A DNA stretch of 64,000 nucleotides, taken from NCBI GenBank assembly GCA_030372335.1, contig JAUDCW010000002.1. One strand, given 5' to 3'. The stretch comes from JALCOL01 sp022649665. GTDB taxonomy: Bacteria > Bacillota > Bacilli > Lactobacillales > Enterococcaceae. The translations under genes were made by a program, and so were the position numbers. Under the pieces are notes generated by a model. The model did no database searches. It was not told the origin of the DNA and worked only from the letters and a program-made list of their open reading frames with translations. This document shows, one piece after another, positions 1-8,495 of this stretch. Every line of letters starts with the position of its first letter. Positions within the stretch are counted from its first letter, which is position 1.

Positions 1-2
1 GG

Positions 3-764
3 ATCGATGTCGTTGAGAATCAAGGAAAACGCTCGGGTGCGTATTCTTCCGGAATGTATGATACGAATCCTTATATCCTGCTCAACTGGCATGATTCGCT
101 CGATCAGCTGTATACGCTGGTCCATGAAATGGGACACAGCATGCACAGCTGGTATACTCGCCACAATCAGCCTTATGTCTACGGCGACTATTCGATCTTT
201 TTGGCGGAAATCGCTTCGACGACCAATGAAAATCTGCTGACGGAATACCTTTTGGCGACCGAAAAAGATCCAAAAGTCCAAGCTTATGTGCTGAATCACT
301 ATTTGGACGGTTTCAAAGGAACGATTTTCCGGCAAACACAATTTGCTGAGTTCGAACTGCACATCCATCAAAAGGATCAAGCGGGGACTGCTTTGACTGC
401 CGAGGCGCTGAACCAGTATTATGGCGAGCTGAATGCGCGTTATTACGGCAAAGATGCCGCCCGCGACCCCGAGATCGCTTTAGAGTGGTCCAGGATTCCG
501 CATTTTTATTATAATTTTTATGTCTATCAATATGCGACTGGTTTTGCAGCGGCTTCCGCACTCGCTAAAAGGATCCACACCAAAACTCCGCAAGCGCTGG
601 AACAATACTTAACGTATTTGAGAGCCGGCAACAGCCAATATCCGATCCAAGTGATGCAAAAAGCCGGCGTCGATATGACGCAGCCGGAATATTTGACGGA
701 TGCTTTCAAGCAATTTGAGAAACGTTTGGAAATGCTGGAAAAGCTGGTCGAATCGCGTTCGTAA
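3..764 (+). CDS. pepF: Oligoendopeptidase F, C-terminal part (5' truncated by window edge)
   Basis: Cytosolic M3-family zinc metallopeptidase that trims oligopeptides. The frame is open from the first bases and has no start, so the N-terminal part lies outside the window. The zinc site HEMGH is encoded at about 123-137. A Glu 24 residues after the second His (in LAEIAS) fits the third zinc ligand of M3 peptidases. The preceding NQGKRSGAYSSG and the later tyrosine-rich YYNFYVYQYATGFAAA stretch are typical of PepF. It ends at TAA and is followed by two terminator-like hairpins. The family call is firm; the symbol follows from the length of the match and the neighbours spxH and relQ. Confidence 0.93.
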   Translation: MDVVENQGKRSGAYSSGMYDTNPYILLNWHDSLDQLYTLVHEMGHSMHSWYTRHNQPYVYGDYSIFLAEIASTTNENLLTEYLLATEKDPKVQAYVLNHYLDGFKGTIFRQTQFAEFELHIHQKDQAGTALTAEALNQYYGELNARYYGKDAARDPEIALEWSRIPHFYYNFYVYQYATGFAAASALAKRIHTKTPQALEQYLTYLRAGNSQYPIQVMQKAGVDMTQPEYLTDAFKQFEKRLEMLEKLVESRS

Positions 765-841
765 CAAATTGTAAAAGATTGGTGGTTCAAAAAAAGAGGT
801 TGAGACAAAAGTGTCCAGCTTCGAGAAATAAGAAGAAAAAT

Positions 842-884
842 CCGAAAATAGTTTCTTATATTTTTGAGATTTTTCGGCTTTTTT
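842..884 (+). terminator. Probable terminator of pepF
   Basis: A 7-bp stem CCGAAAA / TTTTCGG with a long AT-rich loop is followed by CTTTTTT. The stem is weak for its loop size, so this may only assist the stronger hairpin downstream. Confidence 0.45.
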
Positions 885-923
885 CCGAAGAAGCTGCTTT
901 TGAAACACCGTTTATTCGGAAAA

Positions 924-956
924 AAAGACTGCGACGATTTTGTTGCAGTCTTTTTT
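924..956. terminator. Bidirectional terminator between pepF and spxH
   Basis: Stem AAAGACTGCGAC / GTTGCAGTCTTT, with a run of A on the left and T on the right. It can stop pepF transcription on the plus strand and spxH on the minus strand, whose genes converge here. Confidence 0.85.
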
Positions 957-967
957 GAATTGGATGA

Positions 968-1609
968 CTATTGGACGAGGTGCAAGTGTTTGAACGGGTC
1001 GCGGGTAAAAGGTTTTTCCCGGTAAGTGCCAGTGGCGTGATTTTGATCCTCATTGCACAAGGCAGCGATCGTTTCGATTCGCTCTTTGCAGCAATCTTCA
1101 ACTAAAACACCGAAATCGCATTCGCATTCATAATTGAAAACGACGGCGGATGGATGGATTTTGATATTCATTTCTTGTGCCATTTGCTGATCGGCTTGAA
1201 AAGCTTCGGCGACCAGCGAAGAGCGCCGATCCTCTAAAAACATTTCTAAGTTGCCGACTTTTTTGGCGATCTTTTTAACGAGGTCTTCTGAGTAAGACTG
1301 ATGATCGATCGCAACTTCATGCTGCAGCTCCAATAGAAACTCTTGGCCTTTCTTCTTGCCTTGCAGCTCCATCGCTTTATAATCTAAAGCGGCCGAGTAA
1401 AGCAATTGAGAAAGCTTGTTGCGTTCGTGGATGTCTTTGCTGGAAATTCCCTGTTTTTCCAACATTTGAGCGACGGTGCGGAGATTCAAAAGCGGAACGA
1501 ACCGGAATTGAATCCGATGCTGCGTGTTTTTAATAAAGTCGAGCAGACTTTTTTCCGTCGAAAAACATCGCTCGCTCAATGGATTCACGAACAAATAGAT
1601 TTCTATCAT
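968..1609 (-). CDS. spxH: DsbA-fold ClpXP adaptor SpxH/YjbH-like
   Basis: Thioredoxin-fold protein of 213 aa. In Bacillus and relatives YjbH/SpxH hands the regulator Spx to ClpXP for degradation. I chose the internal ATG at 1609 because GGGGGAA lies 7 nt upstream; a GTG seven codons earlier has no ribosome site. The N-terminus MIEIYLFVNPLSERC matches the thioredoxin strand and active-site loop, but the usual first Cys is replaced, leaving one Cys (residue 15). A second Cys cluster (CECDF, DCCKE) lies near the C-terminus. The position beside pepF and relQ is the usual one in Lactobacillales. The protein itself is divergent, so the adaptor role is inferred from family and context. Confidence 0.75.
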   Translation of the reverse strand: MIEIYLFVNPLSERCFSTEKSLLDFIKNTQHRIQFRFVPLLNLRTVAQMLEKQGISSKDIHERNKLSQLLYSAALDYKAMELQGKKKGQEFLLELQHEVAIDHQSYSEDLVKKIAKKVGNLEMFLEDRRSSLVAEAFQADQQMAQEMNIKIHPSAVVFNYECECDFGVLVEDCCKERIETIAALCNEDQNHATGTYREKPFTRDPFKHLHLVQ

Positions 1610-1710
1610 TTTGATTTCCCCCAATTGCACAGACTCCCTTTTGCCTATGCGTTCTATACCTATAATCTAACATAAATAGGAACAAATATAAAATAATTAC
1701 TCCGAAAGAT

Positions 1711-2298
1711 TCAGCTGAGATTTTCTAAGGTCCGCTGATATAAACGGGCGACTTTTTTTGCGCTCCGGCGGTATGGCAGCTGATGTTGCGCTAAAAATTG
1801 CAAGAAGTCCCTTTCGCCTTGTTGGGCAGTTTTCACTTCAAGCTCCAATTCATAATCGACAGTTCCTTCGTAAGAAGAGCGGTCGAGCGCCAAATCACCG
1901 ATCGGCAAATGTTTTTCAAAACGTTTCGTCGTGATGCTCCCCCACAAATGAAGGTCGGTCGTACGAAATCCGCGCTCTTTGAGCGCTTGCGCCACTTGGC
2001 CGAAGCTTGGCAACGTGCGCTTGCTAAGATAAAACTCGGTTTCTGCCAAGGTCAAAGCGTCCGTGATCTCCAAAAGCCCTGCACCTTCCGGGACTTTGAG
2101 GGTTACCTCGCCGCGCTCAGAAAAGCGGCGGATCCTGAGGCCGCAGTGCTGCTTTTTCAGATCAAAGTCGGCAGTATCAAAATAATCGTTTTCTTGGACG
2201 AATGCATCTTCTTCAGCAAGATGCAGCTCTGCTTGCAGCCGGAGATATTCTGTTTTATTCAACATCGTTTTGAATTCGATCTCTAAAAAGGTGCTCAA
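1711..2298 (-). CDS. CYTH-domain protein (YjbK type, inorganic triphosphatase-like)
   Basis: 195-aa soluble protein. The ExExK signature of the CYTH/triphosphate tunnel fold is at residues 6-10 (EIEFK). The sequence continues with alternating charged beta strands (LRIRRF, VTLKVPEG, ELELEV) that line the tunnel in this family. The start is TTG with AAAGGA about 10 nt upstream. In Firmicutes this gene stands next to relQ, here divergently, and is thought to act on polyphosphorylated compounds. The substrate cannot be read from sequence. Confidence 0.85.
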   Translation of the reverse strand: MSTFLEIEFKTMLNKTEYLRLQAELHLAEEDAFVQENDYFDTADFDLKKQHCGLRIRRFSERGEVTLKVPEGAGLLEITDALTLAETEFYLSKRTLPSFGQVAQALKERGFRTTDLHLWGSITTKRFEKHLPIGDLALDRSSYEGTVDYELELEVKTAQQGERDFLQFLAQHQLPYRRSAKKVARLYQRTLENLS

Positions 2299-2505
2299 TA
2301 GGATTCAGTCCTTTTTTCTGTCTTGTCAACAATTAATTTAGCTGATAATCAGCAAAAGGTCAAATCTGAATCCCTCATATCCACAAAAAGAATATCGAGT
2401 ATGCTAAAATGAAAGTGATGTCATCCTGAGATAATGACAAAGTCTAGAGGGGCCGGGCAAATTTTCGGCTGGGCATGGGCAAATCTGATAAAAAGGGTGA
2501 GCAAC

Positions 2506-3150
2506 ATGGAAAGAGACTGGAATTTATTTTTGGCGCCTTATCAGCAAGTCGTCAGTGAACTAAAGGTAAAATTACGCGGAATCCGCAAACAATATCAAGA
2601 TCAAAATCAGCACACGCCGATCGAATTTGTGACTGGACGAGTGAAACCGGTCGACAGTATTTTAAAAAAAGCGGAGCGCCGAGGGATCTCCGAGGCAACT
2701 CTCGAAGAAGAAATGCAGGACATCGCCGGGCTGCGGATCGTCACGCAATTCGTTGAGGATATTTATGTGGTTGTCGAGCTTTTGCGGCAGCGCAACGATA
2801 TGGAGATCATTCAAGAACGGGATTACGTGACCAGCAAAAAAGACAGCGGCTATCGTTCCTATCATTTAGTATTGTCTTACCCGGTCCAGCTCGTGACCGG
2901 CGAAAAAAAAATCTTAGTCGAGATCCAGATCCGCACGCTGGCAATGAATTTTTGGGCAACGATCGAACATAGCTTGAATTACAAATATCAAGGCGATTTT
3001 CCGACCGAAGTCAATGAACGGCTGAAACGCGCAGCGGCGCTGGCATTCAGTTTGGACGAGGAAATGAGCGATATCAGAGAAGAAATCAAAGAAGCACAAT
3101 CTTTTTATCAAGAGGATCAAAATAAAAGCGGGTCCGGAGAACAGGTGTGA
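2506..3150 (+). CDS. relQ: Small alarmone synthetase RelQ (GTP pyrophosphokinase)
   Basis: Makes (p)ppGpp from ATP and GDP/GTP and has no hydrolase domain. The 214-aa length fits the RelQ class. The start is ATG 2506 with AAGGGTG just upstream; the open frame extends 24 codons further 5' without a ribosome site. RelA/SpoT synthetase motifs are visible: GRVKPVDSILKK, DIAGLRIV, SGYRSYHLVL and EIQIRTLAMNFWATIEH. The C-terminal acidic helix (residues about 180-214) is typical of tetrameric RelQ. It is followed after 6 bp by nadK and then rluD and mgtE, so it heads a stress/NADP/RNA operon. Confidence 0.95.
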   Translation: MERDWNLFLAPYQQVVSELKVKLRGIRKQYQDQNQHTPIEFVTGRVKPVDSILKKAERRGISEATLEEEMQDIAGLRIVTQFVEDIYVVVELLRQRNDMEIIQERDYVTSKKDSGYRSYHLVLSYPVQLVTGEKKILVEIQIRTLAMNFWATIEHSLNYKYQGDFPTEVNERLKRAAALAFSLDEEMSDIREEIKEAQSFYQEDQNKSGSGEQV

Positions 3151-3156
3151 GAAAAC

Positions 3157-3963
3157 GTGAGCAAAATAAAAATCGGCATCATCCATAACTATGAAGACAA
3201 AACAATGGCACTTCTGCCAAGGCTTGAAAAGCTCTTAGGCGAACGCGGCTTTGAGATCGATCCAAAAGAGCCAGAGATCGTGATCACTGTCGGCGGCGAC
3301 GGGACGCTTTTGTCGGCATTCCATCATTATGCCGAAAGGATCAATGAAGTCCGCTTTTTGGGGATCCATACGGGGCACTTGGGATTTTATACCGATTGGC
3401 GCGACTATGAACTCGAAGAGATGGCGGACAACTTGAAAGAGAATCCTTGGGAAAGTGTCAGCTATCCGCTGCTCGATGTCGGTATCGAGTATTCCAACGG
3501 TGAAGAAGTGCATTATTTAGCTTTGAATGAATCGACGATCAAGCGGCCGGTCCAAACAATGGTCACCGATGTCTGGATCGATGACGAATGGTTCGAAAGC
3601 TTCCGCGGCGATGGACTGGTCATTTCCACGCCGACCGGTTCGACGGCTTACAATAAGAGTGCCGGCGGAGCAGTTCTCCATCCGAAATTGAATGCGTTCC
3701 AGCTGGCAGAGATCGCCTCCCTCAATAATCGTGTCTACCGGACACTCGGCTCGCCGATCGTGATCGCTAAAGAAGGACGGCTCACCTTGACGCTCGAAGA
3801 AGACGCAGAATATTTGGTCACCGTTGATCAGCTGGATCTGCGGCACAATCATTTATGCAGCGTGACGTACCAAGTGGCGTCAGAACGGGTCCATTTTGTA
3901 GCGAGCCGGCACATGCCGTTTTGGGAACGCGTCAAAGAAGCGTTTATTGGAGAAAAACTGTGA
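3157..3963 (+). CDS. nadK: NAD kinase
   Basis: Phosphorylates NAD to NADP with ATP or polyphosphate in the cytosol. The 268-aa protein has the GGDGT motif at residues 46-50, the second conserved loop LNESTIK, and the Gly-rich STPTGSTAYN segment. The start is GTG with AGGTGTG about 10 nt upstream. Its stop overlaps the next gene by 4 bp (GTGA), which implies translational coupling to the pseudouridine synthase. Full length, nothing unusual. Confidence 0.96.
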   Translation: MSKIKIGIIHNYEDKTMALLPRLEKLLGERGFEIDPKEPEIVITVGGDGTLLSAFHHYAERINEVRFLGIHTGHLGFYTDWRDYELEEMADNLKENPWESVSYPLLDVGIEYSNGEEVHYLALNESTIKRPVQTMVTDVWIDDEWFESFRGDGLVISTPTGSTAYNKSAGGAVLHPKLNAFQLAEIASLNNRVYRTLGSPIVIAKEGRLTLTLEEDAEYLVTVDQLDLRHNHLCSVTYQVASERVHFVASRHMPFWERVKEAFIGEKL

Positions 3964-4883
3964 TCTTCCAGTGGGAAAATGAGCAAACCCAAGCGGTCAT
4001 GCTGCGGACTTTTTTAAAAGAACAAGGGGTCTCAAAGAAGCTGCTCGCCAAAGTCAAATTTCAAGGGGGCAAGATCTTGGTCGGCGGACGAGAAGTCACC
4101 GTGCGGTATCTCTTAGCACCTGGTGAAACTGTCGAAGTGCAGATGCCGGCGGAACCGCCGCATGCATATTTGCCGCCCGACGATACGCCGCTTGCGATCC
4201 TTTATGAAGATGAGCATTTTTTAGCGGTCAACAAACCGCCCTTGGTTCCGTCGATCCCTTCACAATATCATCTGACCCGCACGATGGCTAACCGCGTGCG
4301 GTTTCATTTGGAGCAAATTCAAGCAAAAGATTTGGTCGTCCATGTCGTGATGCGGCTGGACCGCGACACGAGCGGGGTGATCTTGTTTGCCAAACACCGG
4401 TTTGCGCATGCGCTTTTGGATACGCAGCTGCGGGCACATCAGATCTATAAAGAATACCGGGCGTTTGCCGGCGGAAATGTCGCGCGGCTTGCGGCGCATG
4501 AAGTGATTGACCGGCCGATCGCGCGCAAAAAAGACTCGATCATGGCGCGCTGTGTCGATCCGGCAGGGAAGCGGGCCGTCACGGAATACTGGCTGCTGGC
4601 AAGAAATGAGACGTTTGCGGAAATGCGGGTCGTACTGCACACCGGGCGGACGCATCAGATCCGCGTCCATTTCGCTGATCTGATGTGTCCGCTGGTCGGT
4701 GACGACTTATACGGCGGAAATCACGTTTTTTTGGAACGGCAAGCCCTCCACTGCGCAAAATTGAAATTTTATCACCCGTTTTTACACAAAGAGATCTGTA
4801 TCGAAGCGCCGCTTCCGGAAGAGCTGGCGCGTTTTAAAGCGAATCAAATGAAAAGTGGTGAGAAGATCGATGGAAGATCGTAG
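3960..4883 (+). CDS. RluD-family pseudouridine synthase
   Basis: 307-aa RluA/RluD-family enzyme that isomerises uridines in RNA. The catalytic Asp lies in RLDRDTSG, and HTGRTHQIRVH is the second family motif. An S4-like N-terminal RNA-binding domain is suggested by the first 70 residues (ILVGGREVTVRYLLAPGE). The start is GTG 3960, overlapping the nadK stop, with GGAG 7 nt upstream. It overlaps mgtE by 14 bp downstream. Its place between nadK and mgtE is conserved in lactic acid bacteria; whether the target is 23S rRNA cannot be read here. Confidence 0.92.
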   Translation: MIFQWENEQTQAVMLRTFLKEQGVSKKLLAKVKFQGGKILVGGREVTVRYLLAPGETVEVQMPAEPPHAYLPPDDTPLAILYEDEHFLAVNKPPLVPSIPSQYHLTRTMANRVRFHLEQIQAKDLVVHVVMRLDRDTSGVILFAKHRFAHALLDTQLRAHQIYKEYRAFAGGNVARLAAHEVIDRPIARKKDSIMARCVDPAGKRAVTEYWLLARNETFAEMRVVLHTGRTHQIRVHFADLMCPLVGDDLYGGNHVFLERQALHCAKLKFYHPFLHKEICIEAPLPEELARFKANQMKSGEKIDGRS

Positions 4884-6237
4884 CTTATTGCAAGAAGAGC
4901 AGACGCGTCTGCTCCATCGCTGGTTGGCCAAAGATGATCTGCCGCAGTTCCGCGAAACTTTTTTATCGATGCACATTTACGATCAAGCGCAATTTTATCA
5001 AAGCATCACCGCGGAAGATCGCAAAAAGCTCTACAACTATCTATCGCCGAAAGAATTGGCGGATATGTTCGATGTGATCGAAGAAGAAGATGAACGCTTG
5101 CCGGAATATCTCGGCGAGATGCGGCCAAGTTATGCGGCAGATATGCTGTCGGCGATGTATGCCGATAATGCGGTCGATCTTTTAGATCAGCTGCCGAAAA
5201 GCCAAATGGCGATGTATCTGAGCCTGATGGACAACGACAGCGCGCGCGCAGCCAAAGAGCTTCTCCATTATGAAGATTCGACTGCCGGCGCGATCATGAC
5301 TACCGAGTATGTTTCGATCTTGGCAAATCAGACGATCCGCAGTGCAATGAACGAACTGAAAAATCAAGCGGATGTCGCAGAAACGATCTACTACACCTAT
5401 GTAGTCGATGACGACAACCGTTTGGTCGGCGTGATCTCGCTGCGTGATTTGATCTTGAGCGATGAAGAAGAGATGATCGCGCAAAAGATGAATCATCGCG
5501 TTCATTCAGTCAGCGTCGGGATGGACCAGGAAGATGTCGCGAAAACGATCCGCGATTACGATTTTCTGGCGGTCCCGGTCGTTGATTACGACAACCACCT
5601 TTTGGGGATCGTCACGGTCGACGATATTATCGACGTTATTGATGAGGAAGCGACGGAAGACTACTCCGGGTTGGCCGCTGTCAATGTCGAAACGATCGCA
5701 GCCAATCCGGTCCAAGCGTCTTTAAAACGGCTGCCGTGGCTGATCACGCTTTTGTTTTTAGGAATGTCGACCGCAACGATGATCTCACACTATGAAGCAC
5801 TCGTCAGTGAGGCGAGCATTCTCGCGGTATTTATTTCGCTGATCACCGGAACTGCCGGAAACGCCGGGACGCAAAGTCTGGCAGTTGCCGTGCGGCGCTT
5901 AGCGATCAAGGAAGATTCAAATTCTTTTTTCAAAACGTTTTTCGGCGAACTCGTGACCGGCCTCGTGACCGGCCTCGTGACTGGCGGCACGATCTTTTTG
6001 ATCGTCGGTCTCTGGAAGCAAAATTTTATTTTAGGATTTGTGATCGGGACCGCGATGTTTTTTGCGATCACCGTGGCGAATCTAGCCGGCAGCTTGATCC
6101 CGATCTTGATGGAAAAACTCGGTTTCGATCCGGCAGTTGCCAGCGGGCCGTTTATCACGACGCTGAGCGATCTGACGAGTGTCTTGATCTATTTCAATAT
6201 CGCCAGCTTGTTTATGAGTCACTTTATCGGTACTTGA
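4870..6237 (+). CDS. mgtE: Magnesium transporter MgtE
   Basis: 455-aa Mg2+ channel. An acidic cytosolic N-domain (about residues 1-130) is followed by a CBS pair (about 135-260) that gates the pore by sensing Mg2+. Five membrane helices follow, with GTAGNAGTQSLAV, the conserved pore-region motif. The start is ATG 4870, with GGTGAG about 8 nt upstream; the upstream GTG lacks a site. Within a transmembrane helix three 12-bp DNA copies (5950-5985) encode VTGLVTGLVTG, a local expansion. Last gene of the relQ-nadK-rluD-mgtE run. Confidence 0.95.
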   Translation: MEDRSLLQEEQTRLLHRWLAKDDLPQFRETFLSMHIYDQAQFYQSITAEDRKKLYNYLSPKELADMFDVIEEEDERLPEYLGEMRPSYAADMLSAMYADNAVDLLDQLPKSQMAMYLSLMDNDSARAAKELLHYEDSTAGAIMTTEYVSILANQTIRSAMNELKNQADVAETIYYTYVVDDDNRLVGVISLRDLILSDEEEMIAQKMNHRVHSVSVGMDQEDVAKTIRDYDFLAVPVVDYDNHLLGIVTVDDIIDVIDEEATEDYSGLAAVNVETIAANPVQASLKRLPWLITLLFLGMSTATMISHYEALVSEASILAVFISLITGTAGNAGTQSLAVAVRRLAIKEDSNSFFKTFFGELVTGLVTGLVTGGTIFLIVGLWKQNFILGFVIGTAMFFAITVANLAGSLIPILMEKLGFDPAVASGPFITTLSDLTSVLIYFNIASLFMSHFIGT

Positions 6238-6256
6238 ACGAAAGGAGCATCAGCTA

Positions 6257-7099
6257 GTGGGAAGAATGAAAAAAATCGATCGCGGAAAAGCATTTCTCGT
6301 TCGCGAAGCGGACCGTTTTCGTTGTCCGGTCTGCCATGAAGGGATGCACTTTCGTGAAAATGGACTGATTTGTACGACCGGCCACCGCTTCGACCTTTCA
6401 AAGAAGGGCACACTTTATTTTTTGAAGCGCCATTTGGAGAGCGAATATACGACAACCATGCTCGCGCATCGCCGCCGCATGCTGCAAAGCGGCCTATATG
6501 CTCCGCTCGTGGAGCACTTGGCAGAAATCATAGCGCCGGAAGCGGCACTTTTAGATGCGGGCTGCGGCGAGGGCAGTTTTTTGGCAGCGCTTGAAGCAGC
6601 AGGACATTCGGGAGTCAAAGTCGGTTTCGACCTCTCGAAAGAAGGCATCTATTTGGCGACTGACCTAGCGGCTGACGCTTTCTTTTGCGTTGCAGATATG
6701 ACGAATCTGCCTTTTCAAACGGGAAGTTTTGCGGCGATCTTGAACATTTTATCGCCTTCGCATTATCAAGAGTTCAAGCGGGTCCTCGCGCCAGATGGAA
6801 GGCTCATCAAAGTACTCCCAGGCAGCGATTATTTAGCGGAGCTCCGAAGAGGGTTCTTTCAAGACGACCGAGAAAACTATTCGAATGAGCGGGTCGTTCA
6901 GAAACTTTCTGCGGAAATGAAAATCATTGAAAAGACACATCTTTTCTATCAACAACAAATTTCCAATGAGCTGTTCCCGGACCTTCTCGCGATGTCGCCC
7001 TTGACGTGGCAGTTTTCTGCGCAAGAAAAAGAACAGTTCTTAAAAAATTATTCAGGGGAAATCACGATCGATTTATGGATTTATCAGGGAGTTCACTGA
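6257..7099 (+). CDS. rlmA: 23S rRNA (guanine-N1)-methyltransferase RlmA-like
   Basis: 280-aa SAM-dependent methyltransferase. A zinc knuckle (CPVC ... C.TGH, residues about 22-45) precedes the Rossmann domain with SAM motif LLDAGCGEGSFL. This domain order is that of RlmA(I)/(II), which methylates a helix-35 guanine of 23S rRNA near the peptide tunnel. The start is GTG 6257 with AAAGGAG 9 nt upstream. Members of the Gram-positive branch can affect tylosin-type macrolide susceptibility; the exact position (G745 or G748) is not decided by sequence reading. Confidence 0.88.
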   Translation: MGRMKKIDRGKAFLVREADRFRCPVCHEGMHFRENGLICTTGHRFDLSKKGTLYFLKRHLESEYTTTMLAHRRRMLQSGLYAPLVEHLAEIIAPEAALLDAGCGEGSFLAALEAAGHSGVKVGFDLSKEGIYLATDLAADAFFCVADMTNLPFQTGSFAAILNILSPSHYQEFKRVLAPDGRLIKVLPGSDYLAELRRGFFQDDRENYSNERVVQKLSAEMKIIEKTHLFYQQQISNELFPDLLAMSPLTWQFSAQEKEQFLKNYSGEITIDLWIYQGVH

Positions 7100-7136
7100 T
7101 TATTCAACAAATATTAATGAAAGTTTAGTAAACAGC

Positions 7137-7165
7137 TTGCAAAGTTTTCGGGCAAGTGCTATATT
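7137..7165 (+). promoter_or_regulatory. Sigma-A promoter of candidate small RNA
   Basis: -35 TTGCAA (7137-7142), exactly 17 bp spacer, -10 TATATT (7160-7165). Predicted start near 7172, just upstream of a string of hairpins and no ORF. Confidence 0.65.
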
Positions 7166-7171
7166 GCTTGT

Positions 7172-7282
7172 AAAGAGTTATTCATTGATTTATATCAGAT
7201 TCCTGTTCTGATATAAGTTAGTGAAAATTCTGCACTAACGTAGCAGCTCGCAGTGAAGACACCGAGCGGTTACGTTTTTTTT
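7172..7282 (+). ncRNA. Candidate intergenic small RNA with own promoter and terminator
   Basis: About 111 nt without a plausible ORF. It has three consecutive hairpins. The first has a 9-bp stem, TTATATCAG / CTGATATAA (7190-7198 with 7208-7216). The second has a 7-bp stem, GTTAGTG / CACTAAC (7217-7223 with 7233-7239). The third is a terminator with AACGTA...CTCG / CGAG...TACGTT ending in eight T (7275-7282). A 17-bp-spaced promoter sits directly upstream and trmL starts only 38 bp after the T run. It could be a free small RNA or an attenuated leader of trmL. I do not recognise it as a named family. Confidence 0.55.
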
Positions 7283-7319
7283 GTATTTTTTCGTATACTA
7301 AAGTAAAGAGGGAATTTCA

Positions 7320-7823
7320 GTGACGAATCATATTGCATTATTTGAACCGCTGATCCCGGCGAATACCGGGAATATTTCGCGGACTTGTGCGGCAACGAAT
7401 ACCCCGCTCCACTTGATCGAACCGCTCGGATTTTCAACCGATGACAAGCATTTGAAACGTGCGGGTCTTGATTATTGGGATGCGGTCGACATCATGTATC
7501 ACCCGGACCTCGAACACTTTTTGGATTTTGTCGGGACACGTCCGCTCCATTTGATCAGCAAATTCGCCAATCGTGTTTATTCCGATGTGGATTATACGGC
7601 GGGCGAGCATTTCTTTTTATTCGGCAAAGAAACGACCGGACTGCCGGAAGAATTCATGCGGAAGAACACCGACAAGTGTCTGCGGATCCCGATGAACGAT
7701 GAGCATGTCCGCAGTTTGAATCTTTCCAATACAGCTGCGCTGGTCCTCTATGAAGCGCTGCGCCAGCAAGGATTTCCGGAGATGGAACGGACGCACCACT
7801 ACCTGCAGGACAAATTAGACTAG
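7320..7823 (+). CDS. trmL: tRNA (cytidine/uridine-34 2'-O)-methyltransferase TrmL
   Basis: 167-aa SPOUT methyltransferase that 2'-O-methylates the wobble base of tRNA-Leu isoacceptors in the E. coli paradigm. The knotted SAM site shows as FGKETTGLPEEF followed by RIPMNDEHVRSLNLSNT AA. The length matches TrmL/CspR. The start is GTG 7320 with AGAGGG 7 nt upstream. It is followed by a phosphatase gene after 9 bp. Confidence 0.93.
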   Translation: MTNHIALFEPLIPANTGNISRTCAATNTPLHLIEPLGFSTDDKHLKRAGLDYWDAVDIMYHPDLEHFLDFVGTRPLHLISKFANRVYSDVDYTAGEHFFLFGKETTGLPEEFMRKNTDKCLRIPMNDEHVRSLNLSNTAALVLYEALRQQGFPEMERTHHYLQDKLD

Positions 7824-7832
7824 GAGGTCATT

Positions 7833-8495
7833 ATGGAGCTGTATTTTACTCGACATGGACGAACGGAATGGAACAAAGAGAAGCGTTTGCAAGGGTCAAA
7901 CGGTGATTCGCCGCTTTTGCCCGAAAGCCGCAAACAAATCGCGGCTTTCGGCAGATATCTTGCAAAAGTTCCATTTGAAAAAATCTATGTATCGCCGGCC
8001 AAGCGGGCGATCGATACGGCGAAGATCCTCAAACAGGCGTCTAAGTGTGCTGCTCCGCTGATCATCACCCCGGCACTCAAAGAGATCGGGTTGGGACGCT
8101 TAGAAGGAGAATACATCAAAGAAGCACAAGCGGCTTTTCCGCAGGAGATGGAAAATCTCAGACATCATCCGGACCGCTACGATCCGAAAATCTTCGGCGG
8201 CGAGCCTTTTCCGCATGCGATCGCACGTACGACGCGGTGTGTGCTGGAAGCGTATCACCAAGCGCAGCACGGACCGCTCTTGTTCGTCGGGCACGGGGCG
8301 TCGCTGACGGCTTGCGTTCAGACACTGGTCGGAACGGCGTTAGCCGATACGCGGAAAATGGGCGGGCTGAAAAATAATAGTTTGACGATCGTACAAGCTG
8401 AAACGCCGGCACCGCCGTTTCGGCTGGTCGAATGGAATGAGTTGCCGTTTTTGAAAGGGGGGCGGGCGTTTGAATCCGGAGACGACCTTATTTGA
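7833..8495 (+). CDS. Histidine phosphatase superfamily protein (phosphoglycerate mutase-like)
   Basis: 220-aa protein with the RHG phosphohistidine motif at residues 7-9 and the second catalytic His in FVGHGASL. The family includes phosphoglycerate mutases, alpha-ribazole phosphatases and broad phosphatases; substrate not decided. ATG with AGGAGG 6-7 nt upstream. The 3' end overlaps recD2 by 26 bp, suggesting a trmL-phosphatase-recD2 operon. Confidence 0.88.
   Translation: MELYFTRHGRTEWNKEKRLQGSNGDSPLLPESRKQIAAFGRYLAKVPFEKIYVSPAKRAIDTAKILKQASKCAAPLIITPALKEIGLGRLEGEYIKEAQAAFPQEMENLRHHPDRYDPKIFGGEPFPHAIARTTRCVLEAYHQAQHGPLLFVGHGASLTACVQTLVGTALADTRKMGGLKNNSLTIVQAETPAPPFRLVEWNELPFLKGGRAFESGDDLI

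Noticed and set aside
313..561. Antisense and out-of-frame ORFs over 60 codons across the window
   Set aside because: They overlap well-supported genes, lack ribosome sites and show no recognisable domains; they are shadows of the real frames.
7237..7282. T-box leader or tracrRNA-like RNA upstream of trmL
   Set aside because: No T-box sequence (AGGGTGGNACCGCG type), no aminoacyl or amino-acid gene, and no CRISPR repeats or Cas genes in the window to pair with a tracrRNA.
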